Assembly (NCBI GenBank): GCA_903772945.1
Contig: CAICTM010000460.1
Location: 1-64,000, forward strand
Length of the DNA: 64,000 nt
Direction: 5' to 3'
From: Seminavis robusta
Lineage: Eukaryota > Bacillariophyta > Bacillariophyceae > Naviculales > Naviculaceae
Below, one piece after another: positions 63,738 through 64,000 of this stretch. Positions within the stretch are counted from its first letter, which is position 1. Each line of letters opens with the position of its first letter. Both the position numbers and the translations under genes were made by a program. Below the pieces are notes generated by a model. The model ran no database searches. It was given only the letters and a program-made list of their open reading frames with translations, and was not told the origin of the DNA.

Positions 63738-64000
63738 TTACATACAGACGCGGTAGGTGACGTATCGCCCCGCCGTCTCGGACGGACGCGTGATGCGGAC
63801 CACTTGTCCTCGTTTCATCCCCAAATAACGAGCCACCGGGTCGTTGGCTTGAATGCGCGGTAGCTGTGTATCCTTGAGACGATATCGTTTGAGCAGTTCA
63901 TTCTTTTCGTTGCTGGTCAATACTTGATGCTCGGGAACTAATTGATGCTGTGTGATATCGACCAGCAGTTCCGCCTCCTTGAAATGTTCAATCCGAAACG
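63738..64000 (-). CDS. RNA polymerase subunit RPB5 (C-terminal part; cut by window edge)
   Basis: Shared subunit (ABC27/RPABC1) of nuclear RNA polymerases I, II and III. The visible 87 residues are the C-terminal assembly domain, homologous to archaeal subunit [61 protein letters not shown] and [11 protein letters not shown] at the end. These are among the most conserved motifs of the family. The frame is open through the window edge, so the jaw domain and start codon lie outside. No intron is seen in this part. The final Met after VC is a small difference from the usual ending. Confidence 0.97.
   Translation of the reverse strand, partial: FRIEHFKEAELLVDITQHQLVPEHQVLTSNEKNELLKRYRLKDTQLPRIQANDPVARYLGMKRGQVVRITRPSETAGRYVTYRVCM

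Noticed and set aside
1-64000. Retrovirus-like, LTR or Polinton-type elements
   Set aside because: No reverse transcriptase, integrase, capsid or protein-primed polymerase motif was seen in any frame, and no long terminal repeats of the right size flank a coding block.

Overview
The window looks like nuclear DNA of a photosynthetic stramenopile, most likely a diatom. Three nucleus-encoded plastid-type proteins (a PAP/fibrillin, a plastid sigma-70 factor and an Alb3/YidC-type insertase) start with a signal peptide ending in a diatom-style ASAF or VGAF cleavage motif. Genes are split by short GT-AG introns (mostly 60 to 190 bases). The other genes are eukaryotic housekeeping families: RPA2, RPB5, SDHAF4, REEP/HVA22, Sec66, UBR4 and soluble pyrophosphatase. 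The species cannot be fixed from sequence alone.

Layout, left to right. 0-13.8 kb: the 3' part of a 4-coumarate-CoA-ligase-like acyl-CoA synthetase (-), a PAP/fibrillin (+), adenosylhomocysteinase (+), a small basic probable mitochondrial protein (-), RPA2 (+) and a phosphopantothenoylcysteine decarboxylase with a large insert (-). 14.5-23 kb: a CbiZ-CbiB fusion (-), divergent from a REEP/HVA22 membrane-shaping protein (+); then SDHAF4 (-), a repeat-rich gene desert and a compact two-pore K+ channel (+). 24.5-36.9 kb: plastid sigma factor (+), Alb3/YidC (-), Sec66-like ER translocon subunit (+), soluble inorganic pyrophosphatase (-), an Asa1/GNB1L-like WD40 protein (+) and a TauE/SafE transporter with a long acidic segment (-). 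36.9-40.7 kb is mostly non-coding and rich in short palindromes. 40.7-64 kb: a sulfotransferase (-), a 2157-residue UBR4-like E3 ligase (-), a frame-disrupted unrecognised gene (-), two paralogous membrane-anchored coiled-coil proteins (+), a MYND protein with an internal duplication (-), a second sulfotransferase (+) and the 3' end of RPB5 (-).

The most unusual gene is the 756-residue fusion of adenosylcobinamide amidohydrolase (CbiZ) with adenosylcobinamide-phosphate synthase (CbiB). In one polypeptide it could remove the lower-ligand side of a corrinoid to give cobyric acid and then rebuild adenosylcobinamide phosphate. That suggests cobamide salvage or remodelling in a eukaryote. Adenosylhomocysteinase lies 6 kb away and belongs to the methionine cycle that methylcobalamin serves, but their proximity is probably chance.

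Other recurring themes are lineage-specific elaboration of conserved enzymes (large inserts in PPCDC, the two sulfotransferases and TauE/SafE), local paralogue pairs, introns placed directly after the start codon, and intergenic DNA dense in the palindromic 8-mers CTAGCTAG and TACCGGTA. I recognised no retrovirus-like, Polinton-like or other viral element, no CRISPR array, and no tRNA or rRNA gene.
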